Shown one piece after another: positions 10,680-21,999 of a DNA stretch of 64,000 bases. The translations under genes were made by a program, and so were the position numbers. Source of the stretch: Capitella teleta. Lineage: Eukaryota > Annelida > Polychaeta > Capitellidae. The DNA lies in assembly GCA_000328365.1 (NCBI GenBank), contig KB312171.1, positions 50,405 through 114,404 of the forward strand, written 5' to 3'. The notes beneath the pieces were generated by a model. It had not been told where the DNA came from. It made no database searches and saw only the letters and a program-made list of their open reading frames with translations. Positions within the stretch are counted from its first letter, which is position 1. Each line of letters begins with the position of its first letter.

Positions 10680-12525
10680 GGAACCTAATCACCTTAATCC
10701 GTTTCATTTTGCACGCATATTTCTATTTACAGGAAGAGGGAATCAACCAAGCATGAAGAGGGATTGTATGCTGTGTGTATGCACTGCACGAATCAATGAT
10801 TATAAAACACGATGTTGCACCTGTGCGGCATTTTACATTGCTACATAAATGTGCATTGTATAATCTGTTCTGCTGTAATTATGATTTTGACATTATATAA
10901 TCAATAATCAATGTTTGCTCAATGCACTCGTATATCTACTCATATGAATAAATGTCTTCTCAAATGACATTAATTACCATTGATTAGAGGATACAGTTTG
11001 GCAAATATACCAGGTACACATTTCGCCAACGCATACAAAAGGGTATATATTGTCAGCTATGTTAAAGACCGATGAACTAAAATGTCTAAATACGGAATGC
11101 CGCCTTGCTCCATTCAATTCAGCAAAACATTCTTCCGACGGACTCCATTCCTTACGACATGACAGCTGCGCAGATTAGACCCTCTAACTGATGGCATTTT
11201 GTGACCTTTGCTTGGGGGGTGAGGGCGTGCGTTCGATTTCAGTCAAGCGGTACATGTATTAACCAACTCAGTTATGTAGCACCCGCTGAAATGATGATAC
11301 ACCTTAAATTTATGTTTCATAAAACAGATGAAGGCCTACCATGAATGTCTAAATGCAGCTCGGAATTTTAATCACATTTTAATGTCGCTTACATCGATTC
11401 GATTTGCTTATATATAATTACTTTATTTGCGGATCTACGAAACAGCTGTGCATTCAAAATCTTGAACTGAAACAATACCCACTGTTCCGATAACTAATAA
11501 TTATGTTTCCAACATCTGTGCAGGAATTAATTCGTGTCAGCCATAGAGGATTGATGTCCATAAACACACGTGTTGTTACATAAGTCTTTTTACTTGCTCA
11601 TTATATTATATTATTGTTGATGTAAATTTGTCAATCAATTGTTGAATTAAATGTTATTATCAGAAAATGCATTGCGACTACATGTATTTGATTGCCATCT
11701 GAGAATAAAAGGTATTCGGCATTTACTGCTACTATATAGTGGGCACTTTATATATGCTTTATGTCTATATGGCTTCTCCCGAGAGCATGTGTGGCTCTGA
11801 TCATTCTGGGACCTCGACTCATTAGAAATTCCTTCTGGATAGTATATTTTTGATATTTTTTGCTATGTATACTCCCTGTCGAGAGCATTCCATTTTAGTC
11901 TGGTTTTTTTTGTTTTGTTTTTTGTTTTGTTTTGTTTTTTTGTTTTTTTTTTTCTATTAGCTCGTTAAGTGTTTCTTAGGATGCTATATATTAATTAATA
12001 CCGGGAGCCTTTAAAACCACTTGACATCAATGCATTATTTGGAAAAGCCGCTTGTTTCTTGATTTAATCAATGTAACAACCAATAACTCACATTAATGGA
12101 TGATGGATTGTTTATCGATATCGTACGCCAGAAGAGAACACACATAAATCCTAATATTGATTCGCACCAAGGATGCAGATTGCAGAACATCCGGTAAAAC
12201 ATATCAATCAGGTATTTAAAGGGTTTATGATCAATGGCCACCTCGAATCGTCTATGATAATCTGTTCTTTTAAGAGGCTGATTGCTTTGAGGTAGTTGTG
12301 AATGATGGAAGATGCTTGCCTAAGACTAATTTGACCGACAAACCTAAACTTATTTGGCTGATATACACCGGATTCGAAAGGTTTATAATCTCGTTTTCAT
12401 GAGGCATTTTTTTCCATCAGGCATTTTTTGACACTTTTTTGTTCCGCATTCAATACACGCGCGTACGGCGTATATTCTGTGCGTACGGCCGCACTTCTGC
12501 AGCAGGACATCCAGAATAATTTTAC

Positions 12526-12527
<2 letters not shown>
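10680..12527. other. No gene seen
   Basis: AT-rich intergenic sequence with a (GTTTT)n-like tract at about 11,900-11,955. No ORF with coding character. Confidence 0.5.
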
Positions 12528-12600
<73 letters not shown>

Positions 12601-12602
12601 TA
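12528..12602. repeat. (TTA)n/(TA)n microsatellite
   Basis: A long TTA trinucleotide run passing into TA dinucleotides and then poly-T. Confidence 0.95.
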
Positions 12603-12628
12603 TTTTTTTATTTTTTTTTTACTTTTTT

Positions 12629-13199
12629 TAACTTTTTTTTAAAATAAAAGCACTGGCTTATAAATCCTGTTATCTACTGTTCCAATTATATGCGGAACCA
12701 AAACAGAGCGAGTGCGAAGGTTCAGATAAAACAGAGACAGAATCTACTTACTCGAACAAATAATTGTGTTACATGGGCCGATATAGTTCCACATGATGGA
12801 GCACCGAATAGCTCAATCGGTTTAACTGACTACAATCCTATGCTGACCGTGGAGGTCGAGGTCCCGTGTTCGAGACCCGATCATGCCACGGGCGTTATGA
12901 TTGTGAATTATGATTGTTATACAATGTAATTGTAATTCAACTGTGTAACAAGGCCGGGCGCTGTGTACTACTGTCTATGGTGGTATGCAGGATAAAGAAC
13001 CCTTGGGATTTATCGATAAGACACCGCGCCTCTGTTTAAAACGTAATGCGTTTAATACGTAAAACGTAATTCTGTTGTAAGGGGTTGCACTCAGGTTACC
13101 ATGGTGACAGTTGTGAAAAAATAATGTTATCCCATCCTTTGCATAAACCATAGAGACAATTCCCTCAGTTACTATTTTAAGTTATCATATAAAAGCGTT
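12629..13199 (+). repeat. Duplicated block, copy 1 (with internal deletion)
   Basis: Nearly identical to 13,250-13,977 but lacking about 180 bp of SINE 3' sequence after 'tttatcgataag'. It ends at the 50-N gap. Either a tandem duplication or two haplotypes joined by the assembler. Confidence 0.85.
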
Positions 13200-13249
13200 N
13201 NNNNNNNNNNNNNNNNNNNNNNNNNNNNNNNNNNNNNNNNNNNNNNNNN
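13200..13249. other. Assembly gap (50 N)
   Basis: A run of 50 N separates the two copies of the duplicated block. Confidence 1.
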
Positions 13250-13977
13250 AAACTTTTTTTTTTAAATAAAAGCACTGGCTTATAAATCCTGGTTATCTAC
13301 TGTTCCAATTATATGCGGAACCAAAACAGAGCGAGTGCGAAGGTTCAGATAAAACAGAGACAGAATCTACTTACTCGAACAAATATTTGTGTTACATGGG
13401 CCGATATAGTTCCACATGATGGAGCACCGAATAGCTCAATCGGTTTAACTGACTACAATCCTATGCTGACCGTGGAGGTCGAGGTCCCGAGTTCGAGACC
13501 CGATCATGCCACGGGCGTTATGATTGTGAATTATGATTGTAAAACAATGTAATTGTGATTCAACTGTGTAACAAGGCCGGGCGCTGTGTACTACTCTCTA
13601 TGGTGGTATGCAGGATAAAGAACCCTTGGGATTTATCGATAAGAGTAGGGGGAAACCCCGGTCCAGGGCCTTCTGTTCTGGCGCCCGTATCACCCGAATG
13701 GGTTGGGTGGAGCCGTAAAACCCCATCACGCATCCACATGATGGAACCGACAATCACACCGAATCCTCGAACATTTGCGCTTGCCTACCGAAGGGTTTAT
13801 AACTTTATCCATATATATGGCAGACACCGCGCCTCTGTTTAAAACGTAATTCTGTTGTAAGGGGTTGCACTCAGGTTACCATGGTGACAGTTGTGAAAAA
13901 ATAATGTTCTCCCATCCTTTGCATAAACCATAGAGACAATTCCCTCAGTTACCATTTTAAGTTATCATCATAAAAGC
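13250..13977 (+). repeat. Duplicated block, copy 2 (full length)
   Basis: Offset 623 bp from copy 1 over the shared part, with only scattered substitutions. It keeps the full SINE tail and runs into unique sequence at about 13,980. Confidence 0.85.
13421..13800 (+). mobile_element. tRNA-derived SINE with conserved tail
   Basis: The 5' part is tRNA-like: an A-box-like 'TAGCTCAATCGG' and, 58 bp on, a B-box 'GAGTTCGAGACCC'. A long tail includes 'aagaacccttggg', 'gggccttctgttctggcgcc' and 'ggttgggtggagccg'. Tails of the same family occur at 52,345-52,525 (minus) and at 1-49. No tRNA is encoded, because the cloverleaf is not complete. Confidence 0.75.
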
Positions 13978-13984
13978 GTTTGTT

Positions 13985-14620
13985 CATATTTGCTTCTTCA
14001 AAATGTCCCGTTTTGGTCATGCTGGCGAGAACTTCATCTTTTTATTATACGATAATTATATTAAAATTTATAAATTATTTATAAAATTATTACAAATAAA
14101 GCAAAATTTATTTCCAATGCAACAATAAGACAATATTCCACAAATTGGTATTGGCGTATTTTGTGCGTAATTAAGGCAGTTGTCGGGGAACATGTAAACC
14201 TTGCGTGAGTGCCACGTCATCCACGAATAGGGCTATTTAGCGTTTCTCCCTGTGACCCCAGAGGGAAATTTAGTCAATTCACCCTTTTATATCTGACATC
14301 CATTAAACCTGTTCTCCTTATGTTCAATTACTCTAATGTGATTGAGCTCTTTTTCTTTGTGTACACAATTCGTTACTAATAACGATAAAATTCACAATCA
14401 CCCACGTGACCATCACGTGACAAGAGCAAACGGACATTCTCTCCAACTTAACCGCAGCTGCTTTTGATGTGTTGTGATTTCCTTTTTTTAGCATCGGTAC
14501 AGTACGCTGCACTATTAGTATCCTCAAACATCTCCGCTTGGTGCATTTCTCTTTAGTGTGGGTATTCCGAGTAATTGGAGTATTTAGCTCCAATTAGTTA
14601 AATAGTATGCTTACAGACGT
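13985..14620. other. No gene seen; 3' side of the GPCR gene
   Basis: AT-rich sequence. A short minus-strand open frame at 14,333-14,593 shows no family resemblance and would lie in the 3' UTR of the receptor gene. Confidence 0.5.
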
Positions 14621-15586
14621 TCATTTTTTACAAGGGCATTTCAGTAGCTCAACAACATGTCCTCTTAGTTTACGATCAAAAGCGAAATAAATGGCGGGGT
14701 CAGTAACAGCGTGTGAAAGGACAAGTGGGCCAGACAGAGCATTGGCGACAACGTTGAACTTAAGATCTGAAAATAACTCAATAATCAAATAAGGAATAAA
14801 TGATGCCATGTACAGCACGATGATCACAACACTAGCGAATGTCAGTCTCAGTTCGTGTCCATTAATCTTGGCTATCGGCTTTTGTACTTGCCCTGGCACT
14901 ACCGAAGAAATCGGAGCAGCGCTGACTTTCTTTTTCTGGAGTTTGACGGTGTAGATGATGTGTCCATAGCAGTACACCATAGTGGTCAGAGGGATTCCAA
15001 TAGCCGTTACTTGGCCGAACATGTTGAAGGTGGCACTTCCTCCATTCTGTGCCTCTATAAAATTGCATGTCCCGTGTGAGGGCTCGATCCCGAATTTTCC
15101 CCACACCCCGATAACTCCAGGCATCATGAGTATACCAGGTATGAGGTTACACATCCCAAGAATCAGACTGGTCTTCATGGTCGAACCATAACCAATGTTC
15201 TTCATTTTAGATCCGACGAACACCACAGCAAAATAACGATGGAGTGTGATGTGAAGATAAGCCATGAAAGCGGCACAGTTCCCGTAGTTGAGTAACATGC
15301 CAAATAGTTCACAGAAGAAGCCCCAATCATTGCCGATACCTAGGGACAAATCCACCATATGCACAGGTAAAAGCAGCCCACACAAAGCACAGTTTGTAAG
15401 GAACAGATTAAGCAGCAAGCGGTTCTGTGTGGACAGTGGCTTATCCTTGCTTGTGATGATGTACACTGCCACAGCGTTAATCAAAACACCACAGATAACG
15501 ATAAACCCTAGCAAGGTCAATCTGGTGTAGACGTATATGTTATAGGCATAGAATGGAAATGGTGTGGTTTCAGTGCGGATATCCAT
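14621..15586 (-). CDS. Rhodopsin-class (class A) GPCR, single exon
   Basis: A seven-helix plasma-membrane receptor of 321 residues coded in one exon. The start at 15586 is the first ATG in frame, with a good context (GCCATGG). Landmarks are the TM1 Asn in 'GVLINAV' (N37), the extracellular disulfide pair C92 and C174, 'HRY' at 116-118 where DRY is usual, 'SFIPY' in TM6 (P265) and 'DPAIY' in TM7 (296-300) in place of NPxxY. The TM2 Asp position holds Asn ('NLFLTN'). A basic Lys-rich third loop and a short Cys-containing tail ('CPCKK') complete it. The overall style recalls the melatonin-receptor/Moody/GPR84 group, but the ligand is unknown. A partial paralogue sits at 20,596-20,676. Confidence 0.85.
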   Translation of the reverse strand: MDIRTETTPFPFYAYNIYVYTRLTLLGFIVICGVLINAVAVYIITSKDKPLSTQNRLLLNLFLTNCALCGLLLPVHMVDLSLGIGNDWGFFCELFGMLLNYGNCAAFMAYLHITLHRYFAVVFVGSKMKNIGYGSTMKTSLILGMCNLIPGILMMPGVIGVWGKFGIEPSHGTCNFIEAQNGGSATFNMFGQVTAIGIPLTTMVYCYGHIIYTVKLQKKKVSAAPISSVVPGQVQKPIAKINGHELRLTFASVVIIVLYMASFIPYLIIELFSDLKFNVVANALSGPLVLSHAVTDPAIYFAFDRKLRGHVVELLKCPCKK

Positions 15587-15599
15587 GGCTCTGTTCAAA

Positions 15600-16125
15600 A
15601 TCCATTAAAGCCTGCGTTTAAATACCGATTTCTTTTTCTGGTTGCTCTGCAACAATCAATTTTCTGCTAATGTACTGGTGTTCCTAGATTAGATTTTTTT
15701 CGAGCGAGTCTCGTTCTTCCATTGTGGCACTTATTCTCTATTTCTGATCCCTTTTAGGGCTCCAAGTAACCGAGTAAATAACAACAAATACACAAACCAT
15801 ACTCTAAGTTTGTTTATAACCACATCAGCGCCATTCTCACAGACTCATTGTCCCCATTGACCCTGACATAATATTAAAATGAAGAAGCGGGGGATCGTTT
15901 ATTAATTCACTTGAAAGAATAATGTCATTGAAAATCGTTCAAATTGCTTGATTACTCCTGCTAATTCATGAGCCTTATGCTAGCAAAAGTAAGTAGTCAA
16001 TTATTTAAATTGCTGGAGTTATATAAAATACTAACCTCAAAACGATACTGTAGAGCATGCACCATTTTGATAACAAGGCGCGAAAATGATTTGCTCGTGT
16101 CGCAAAGTTAAACCCGCGGCATTCG
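15600..16125. other. Upstream region of the GPCR gene; no gene seen
   Basis: AT-rich. It would contain the receptor's promoter on the minus strand, but no clear TATA or initiator was identified. Confidence 0.4.
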
Positions 16126-16570
16126 AGCTCAGATGCTCGGACACGGTTCGGCCTCATTGGCTCCCTGGGCGAAATCTAAGGATGGCCAGGGCTCCAGACA
16201 TGATTCCGGTTGCGATTCTTGTTTTAGAAGAATCATAAAATCAATGTCACGATTAATTTCACCTTTAGCAAAGCTTCTTTTAATTTTATTAACGCGATAT
16301 TTACTGTTTTGTATATTTAATGAGGCGAGGAAAACAAGAAATGCTGTCATTCTTAAGCGTTTATTATTTCACGATTTCGATCTGCAACCCACATAATTAT
16401 ACAGAATGGAAAAATTCATTATGTTCCTCACTAATTGATACAAGAAATACATTTTGTTATTGCAAGTGTTCGCGGATATATCACGAGTTCGAGCACTGGC
16501 CACTTCTAGAGCCAATGCGACCGTTATGTAACCAAGGATTCAGGATGATCCTCTGTTACGTAACGGCGTA
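16126..16570 (-). repeat. Foldback-type interspersed repeat, copy A
   Basis: The reverse complement matches about 27,955-28,612 and, partly, 53,740-53,925. Shared words include 'catcctgaat', 'ggttacataacgg', 'cattggctc' and 'gcagat.gaaatcgtg'. The ends are imperfect inverted copies of each other ('cattggctc..ggccag.gctc'). Non-coding. Confidence 0.65.
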
Positions 16571-17297
16571 TGAACGTGTATAATTCAATTAAGTCCTCTT
16601 TCTGCTGGATGTTTATTGGTTGATTTACTACGTGTATATTTATTTATTGTGTTCTGACTGTTCTCATTTCTCATTCTTTTCCAAAGTTGCATCCTTGTAT
16701 AGGTTTAAAGTGATATTACATGATGTAAATGCCGCCTGAAAATAAATTTGTGTGTATCTGAAATGGACATGGGCCGATAGCGGGCAAATCGAAACTGACA
16801 CTCTGCTCCGAAATGGACAAAACCAATCTCGGCACACCCAGAATGTCGCTCACGCTTTTACAAGACTCAAGTTACTTGTGTCATATCAATATTGAGCTTT
16901 TTAACCCAGGAGTGATATAACGAGGTACATGCTCAGTGTGCCACAATTATTCTCTCGTTTAATTAAACATTCCAAGTCTTAGCTTTATATTTTAATGAGA
17001 GAGATGGTGGTGAGTACATGTATTACAGCTATATAATTATGACATATTTGTTTTAGATAGTCATCTTAACTTATTTCATAATGTTTTTGTTGTTTTTTTT
17101 TTTCTGAGCAGGAAACGGGAATTCAATCAACCCAATTATTTCAGCCTTGGTAACATGTTGAGGAATTGAATTTAATCTTAATATTCTTTCTATAATTTCA
17201 ATGGCATTCTTCCAGTATGTGTCCAGTTGCATGTTTAACAGGTGCCCGCTCCAAGTGTTGGGGAAACTGCTTGGTGTGATCTTTTATTTATTTCCAG
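16571..17297. other. No gene recognised upstream of the PAH exons
   Basis: The 5' exons of the PAH gene should lie here or further left. None could be identified with confidence. A (T)n tract is at about 17,090. Confidence 0.4.
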
Positions 17298-18348
17298 GTC
17301 CCTCCTGAAGATCCGGATCAGGAGTGCACAGCCAAACAGTCCCCGCCTTCTGCTTCAGCCAAACTCGGAGTACGAGCTCTTGTGGTGGAGATTGAGAAGG
17401 AGCTAGTAATGCTGCCAGTTTTACTTGAAATATTTGGTTAATTATCTGATGTTTAATTCTGCAGCCGTGGATCAAAACGAATGCATACATGAAGATGCTG
17501 AAGCGACGCTTATACAGGAAGCCTCATGTTTACCTGCATTTCCTTGAGATTTTGCAAGAAGTCCAAAAACAGCGGCGAGAACGTCCATATGACCCGTAAG
17601 TTCTACCTCCCGTTCAGCTTGTTTAGCCTGAAAATAATTAACATAATAGCACAGATTCCATTTTAACCAGATTTGCAGCTCGCGCATTCGCATATAGACG
17701 TTTGTTAACAATCGGCGTCTCGCTGACTGCGTCTAAGGGAATGTCCGGTCATACTGGGTTTTGCATTTATTTCATGCTGAGTGTTTGAAATGAGACTAAT
17801 TTTTATGTGTCAGTGAATCAGAGATCAACTCAAGACAGCGATGCCTTGTGGCGACCTCGATTACCCCGAAATGATTGACAGGCGGAGATGACGAGCTGCG
17901 CACCCTCTGCTTCTTGTAAGATCTTTGTAATACTTATGCGGTGCAAACCTTCCATACATAATATCAATGGGGTTTGGATGTGGCTTTTTTTTTGTGTTGT
18001 AATTATTATTACTTTTGTTTTCTATTGTGATCTATGTTCCTTTTTTTTTCACATTATTGTGCACGTGTTTTACGAAATAAATTATTATATTTTGTAATCA
18101 GTGTATTAACTGGCGCACCGGTTTTTTTTAGATGCTTCGCAGATATTGGTCACAATAAGTCAATCATTTTCATTTTCTGCATTGGATCTGTAAATTCACC
18201 GCAAAATTCAATTTGAATCTTATGTTCATTCGCTGAATTTATTTTTAGCATTGACTATGCAGGAGTGATGAAGCGAGCGAAGAAACTACTTCAAGGTGAT
18301 CCGAACCTGATGCCAAGTATTGATATTTTCCTGCCTCCGGGTTGCTGA
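17298..18348 (+). CDS. PAH (Sin3-type paired amphipathic helix) domain protein, last three exons
   Basis: Three short exons join in phase. Exon a is 17298-17405 (acceptor 'tttatttccag', donor CTA/GTAATG); exon b is 17465-17595 (acceptor 'ttctgcag', donor CC/GTAAGT); exon c is 18249-18348 (acceptor 'tttttag', stop TGA). They give 112 residues ending 'FLPPGC'. Exons b and c together make a PAH domain: 'MKMLKRRLYRKPHVYLHFLE' followed after the splice by 'MKRAKKLLQGDPNLM' and 'FLPPGC'. This parallels Sin3 PAH domains, which dock transcription repressors and end in FLPPGY. Only one PAH domain is present and the protein ends immediately after it, unlike Sin3. The 5' end is not found. AATAAA lies 243 nt downstream. 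Partner proteins are unknown. Confidence 0.7.
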
Positions 18349-18590
18349 GATATGAGTCACCGAAAATTAACATCACAAGTTCACAGACTGATTTTGATAG
18401 CGAACCGATGGCCTTATTCGCAAATTTTCAATATGAATATTTTATCAGTTTTTAGCTGGTCAATGCTGGTCATATCTTTATTTAGTGTATGATTTGAAAT
18501 CTTGTATTGATTCATTTCAATCCAAGACTTTTATCTTATTTAAATTATGTGTAAAGCAATACATTGTTATAATTACATGGCTGTATTTTA

Positions 18591-18596
18591 AATAAA
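18591..18596 (+). terminator. PolyA signal of the PAH gene
   Basis: AATAAA 243 nt after the stop codon, on the coding strand. Confidence 0.6.
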
Positions 18597-18599
18597 ACT

Positions 18600-19818
18600 G
18601 ATCTTTTCTTGCCTTTCTGCCTTATTAAACTTAATAAATCCGTTTATTCCTCTTGTTCCTTCACGCTTCATCATTGATTAATACATCTTTTAATAAGTAT
18701 TGGTTAATACATCTTTGATTAAATATTAACAATTTGATTAAATATTGGCAATTATCTAGAGTTCCATCAATTCAATAGATCAGTTGGCTTTATCAACTCT
18801 TGCTACGGGTACTGCTGCAGCCATTCAATGCAACGACAAGTACATGTATCCTCTTTGCGCTATGGGAAAGGTATACCCATATATTGTATTGCGATGAATA
18901 ACCATTGCGACTGTGGAAACAAAGTGTTTTGCTTCTTTCTACGTAATACATTATTCTGCGAATAACCCACAACATTACTGGCGCATGTGATGTGCCTCTC
19001 AAGACAACAGGAGTCTTAAGTACATTGAGGTCGAGATTCCGAGCTGATGTCGATGAAAATATTAGCTGACGATGGGTGATAATAGGCCTATCGTGAATGC
19101 ACCTATGAGGTCAGAAGGTGATCAGTTATTCTCGTTGGCCTAATCAACTTCATCCGACATCGGACCATAGAACCTGCATCGCAGTACGTATAGTGTAATA
19201 TGATATACGGTGCATTCACACGTATTTCATTAGTCGATCACATTTTTGGACTTGGATTGAACATACTAATCATTGTTTTATTTCTTGGTCTGGAACTCAA
19301 CACCATAGCAGCACAAATCGATACATTCGTGACCTCATGAATAAGTTTCATGTTTGCTAACAACAACACTGTGTCCGTGAAAACGAGAGCATTTTTATGT
19401 AAAGTGACACTTTTAAACGTTTGGAACGTCGCTTGGCAAAACCTAGATGGTGGATTAAGTCAGGAAATTGGGTCACATCCACATATTAATTATTGAGGGA
19501 TCACCAAAATAACGTAATGATCATAACGCTATTGTCAGTCAATTGGAAATGATGCAATCGCCCGCAAACATTTTATTTTTATGTTTTATCATATCAAATA
19601 TGAATTATTTTGTTCTGTATCTGTTATTATAAATCTGTTAAATATACGGGTGTGGACCCAGAAACAAGGGTGTGGGCATAATAAATCCAAATGGTCTTCA
19701 AGGCGAGTTATAGGCACGTTTAGCATGGCATGGAATGCACATTAATTTTTTGAAAAGATGTCTCCCGGTATTCAAACTATGCTTCGCGGAGCACACCACC
19801 AGAAACAGAATCTGAGTA
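18600..19818. other. No gene seen
   Basis: AT-rich intergenic sequence without coding frames or identified repeats. Confidence 0.5.
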
Positions 19819-20593
19819 CTGTAGAACACTAAATTTTTGCTGCGAGATCAATTTTCGCGGTTTTCGCGGTCAGGCTCGACCGCGAAAATTGTATTCCGCA
19901 TAAAAAAGTGGGCGATCCGGGCGATCTCTGCGTTGGCAGCAGCACAGCAGGCAGCGTCAGCCGGATTGACTTCTGTATTGGGGTCAGGCATCTCTCAGCG
20001 ATTTTGGGGAGGACTTTTGTCGATTTTCTTGAAGTAGCAAAGCATCTTGTCAAGTTGTTAGAGCATCCGAAGAAGTGAATAATGTTGATCAGATCCTTCT
20101 CTTTTATGCAATAACGAATCGCCAATATCGCCTCGGAGATGAAAATCTATTGGACGCGGAGGTAACTCCGACTTCAATGTTTGGTAAACATCGAACTCTA
20201 AGTGCATGTTTGGCAACAATCAATTCTCTGATCCTTTGATCATTGTTTTTAAGTTACAAAGATACCATCATTCGTAATTGTCTACAAAGGGCTGCTGCTT
20301 CTTTGATTGCGTAATTATTTCAAAGCAGTGCAGACAAACTTTAACCCACCTTATCGTCAGGTGTGAAATCGATGCTGCATGTTATTCGCTCTGCCCCATG
20401 ACGCGGAACCGAGAACGGAGAAAGCCCAGCTTTAAAGGGAGCGATGTTCTGTTGTTTTGTTATGGAAGAGAGCTACTATTTCCAGAAAATTTTTTTTCAT
20501 CACATCCTTGACCGCGAAAAATTGATTCCGCGAAATGACGCAAACATGGAAAACCGAGAAATTTGAATTCCGCGTAAAAATAGTGTTCTACAG
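19819..20593. mobile_element. Non-autonomous TIR DNA transposon, 775 bp, TA target
   Basis: Inverted ends CTGTAGAACACTA and its complement TAGTGTTCTACAG, flanked by TA (19817-19818, 20594-20595). Subterminal 'ttttcgcggt' and 'accgcgaaaa' words repeat near both ends. No transposase frame. It lies directly against the GPCR fragment. Confidence 0.8.
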
Positions 20594-20595
20594 TA

Positions 20596-20676
20596 TGACG
20601 GAGTGGGTGATGAGTCCATAACAGTATATCATAGTGGTCAAAGGGATTCCAATATCCGCAACTTGGCCGAGCATAC
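20596..20676 (-). pseudogene. GPCR gene fragment (TM5 region)
   Basis: About 80 bp, strongly similar to 14,944-15,020 of the intact receptor gene and in the same orientation: 'atagtggtcaaagggattcc' and 'cttggccga.cat' are shared. In frame it codes a TM5-like piece ('GIPLTTMIYCYG'). It is cut on one side by the MITE and on the other by the Gypsy-like fossil. It shows that at least one more receptor copy once existed. Confidence 0.75.
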
Positions 20677-21998
20677 GCTTGTACCAGGTCATCTTGAATC
20701 GCAAACGGAGTTGTGTGTGTCTTGTGGAAAACCAGTTTCGCCTCGAACTTGAACTTGACTTTCAGTTCAGAATTCAATTAATCTCTGAACAGAACGGGAA
20801 ACTCGTCACATAGAGTCTTGCAGATCGGTTGCACGGTGGCAACTTGACTTGGTTTCCAGAGCTTGGTTGATTGACTTGATTCCGTATCACTGGTGATAAC
20901 TGCAACAGCGCATCGACTAAATGTTGAGCTGTTTCACTGCTGCTCGATCCAATATATTTAGGTAAGGCAACATTGAAGGCTTGGATAGAGTCTGGGCTTG
21001 CCCTCTGATGCTCCCCATCAGCGACAGAAGATGCTGAATTACTGACCGATATTCAGTGGTGACAGGAAGTAGAGGGGGAGATCTTATACTGGACCACGAT
21101 GCTTGACCAATGAAGCTATCTGCAGACCCTGTGTCCAATTCAAAGTCCACGTCCAGTGTCTGACGTAGCTCTGGGCGTTTCTGGCGATGAGTAAAAGGAC
21201 GATTTGCCTTCACAATCGCTCTTACTTTGTTGTTTGTCCGGTTTGCTGCTGCCTTCTCTCTTCCAAGATGACGCTTATCTCTGTAATGATTGCAAGTGCT
21301 GTCCTCGAAACGGCACTCTCCTCTGTACGTACCTGTCACATTGCTTGCAAACGATGGCCTTCTGCTTGGTTATCTGATGTATGAGAAGAGTCTTCACTCC
21401 ATTTGCCGTTTCCCTGGCGATGGTTGCTGATATTTTCCTTCCCATGGTGATCTCAATGGCTTTGTTGAAAGTCGACGCATAACATTGACCTCAAACAAAG
21501 CTATCAACACAACCTTGTTTGACACAGAACATATGAATAGTGTAATCATAGCACCATCCAGAGTATCCTTGAAATCGGATTTGAAATCGCACGTGACTGT
21601 ATCGTGTCGGATTCTTGATCAAGACTTTCTGTTCAGGTCGCTCCAAACCCGGAAACTCTCCCGAACTGAAAATATCGTTGGGTTGAATTGGTCATGCTGC
21701 TCTTGCATGAGAACTTCAATCCCATTCATGTTCATTTACGATGTTGCTGTGTGGCGAGATTAGACAGCGCCTTGTAAGTCACTAAATAGCTAGAAATAAG
21801 TGAGAGTATTTTTCCTGGGGAATACAGTGAGTGATTAGAAACGTTATAACTGTCCAGATAATCTGACCACAGTTCTGTGGTCGAATCAAAATTCGTGAAT
21901 GATGGCCAAGAAACAGATGCTGCAGATTCAAACTTGCTGCTGCTCGCACCCTTTAGGGCTTCCGGTAGCACCGTCACTTGGGCTGCTTGCTGTACCAT
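20677..21998 (-). mobile_element. Gypsy/Ty3-like retrotransposon fossil (gag to start of pol)
   Basis: Read on the minus strand. A gag-like N-terminal part (about 21,998-21,480) is followed by a knuckle-like Cys/His region near 21,300 ('CRFEDSTCNHY'). An aspartic-protease-like 'FELDTGSADSF' (~21,130) comes next, then the start of a reverse-transcriptase lead-in near 20,700 ('TPFAIQDDLVQAY'). The order gag-knuckle-protease is that of Gypsy/Ty3 elements. No LTRs, full reverse transcriptase or integrase are present. It is broken in several places and looks moderately old. Confidence 0.65.
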
Positions 21999-21999
21999 G

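Noticed and set aside
13421-13515. tRNA gene
   Set aside because: Only promoter boxes match; the sequence is the head of a SINE with a long tail.
12690-13552. Two matching 79-codon frames
   Set aside because: They lie in a duplicated SINE block; sameness comes from the repeat, not from coding constraint.
14333-14593. 86-codon minus-strand frame just after the GPCR
   Set aside because: No recognisable domain and would fall in the receptor's 3' UTR.
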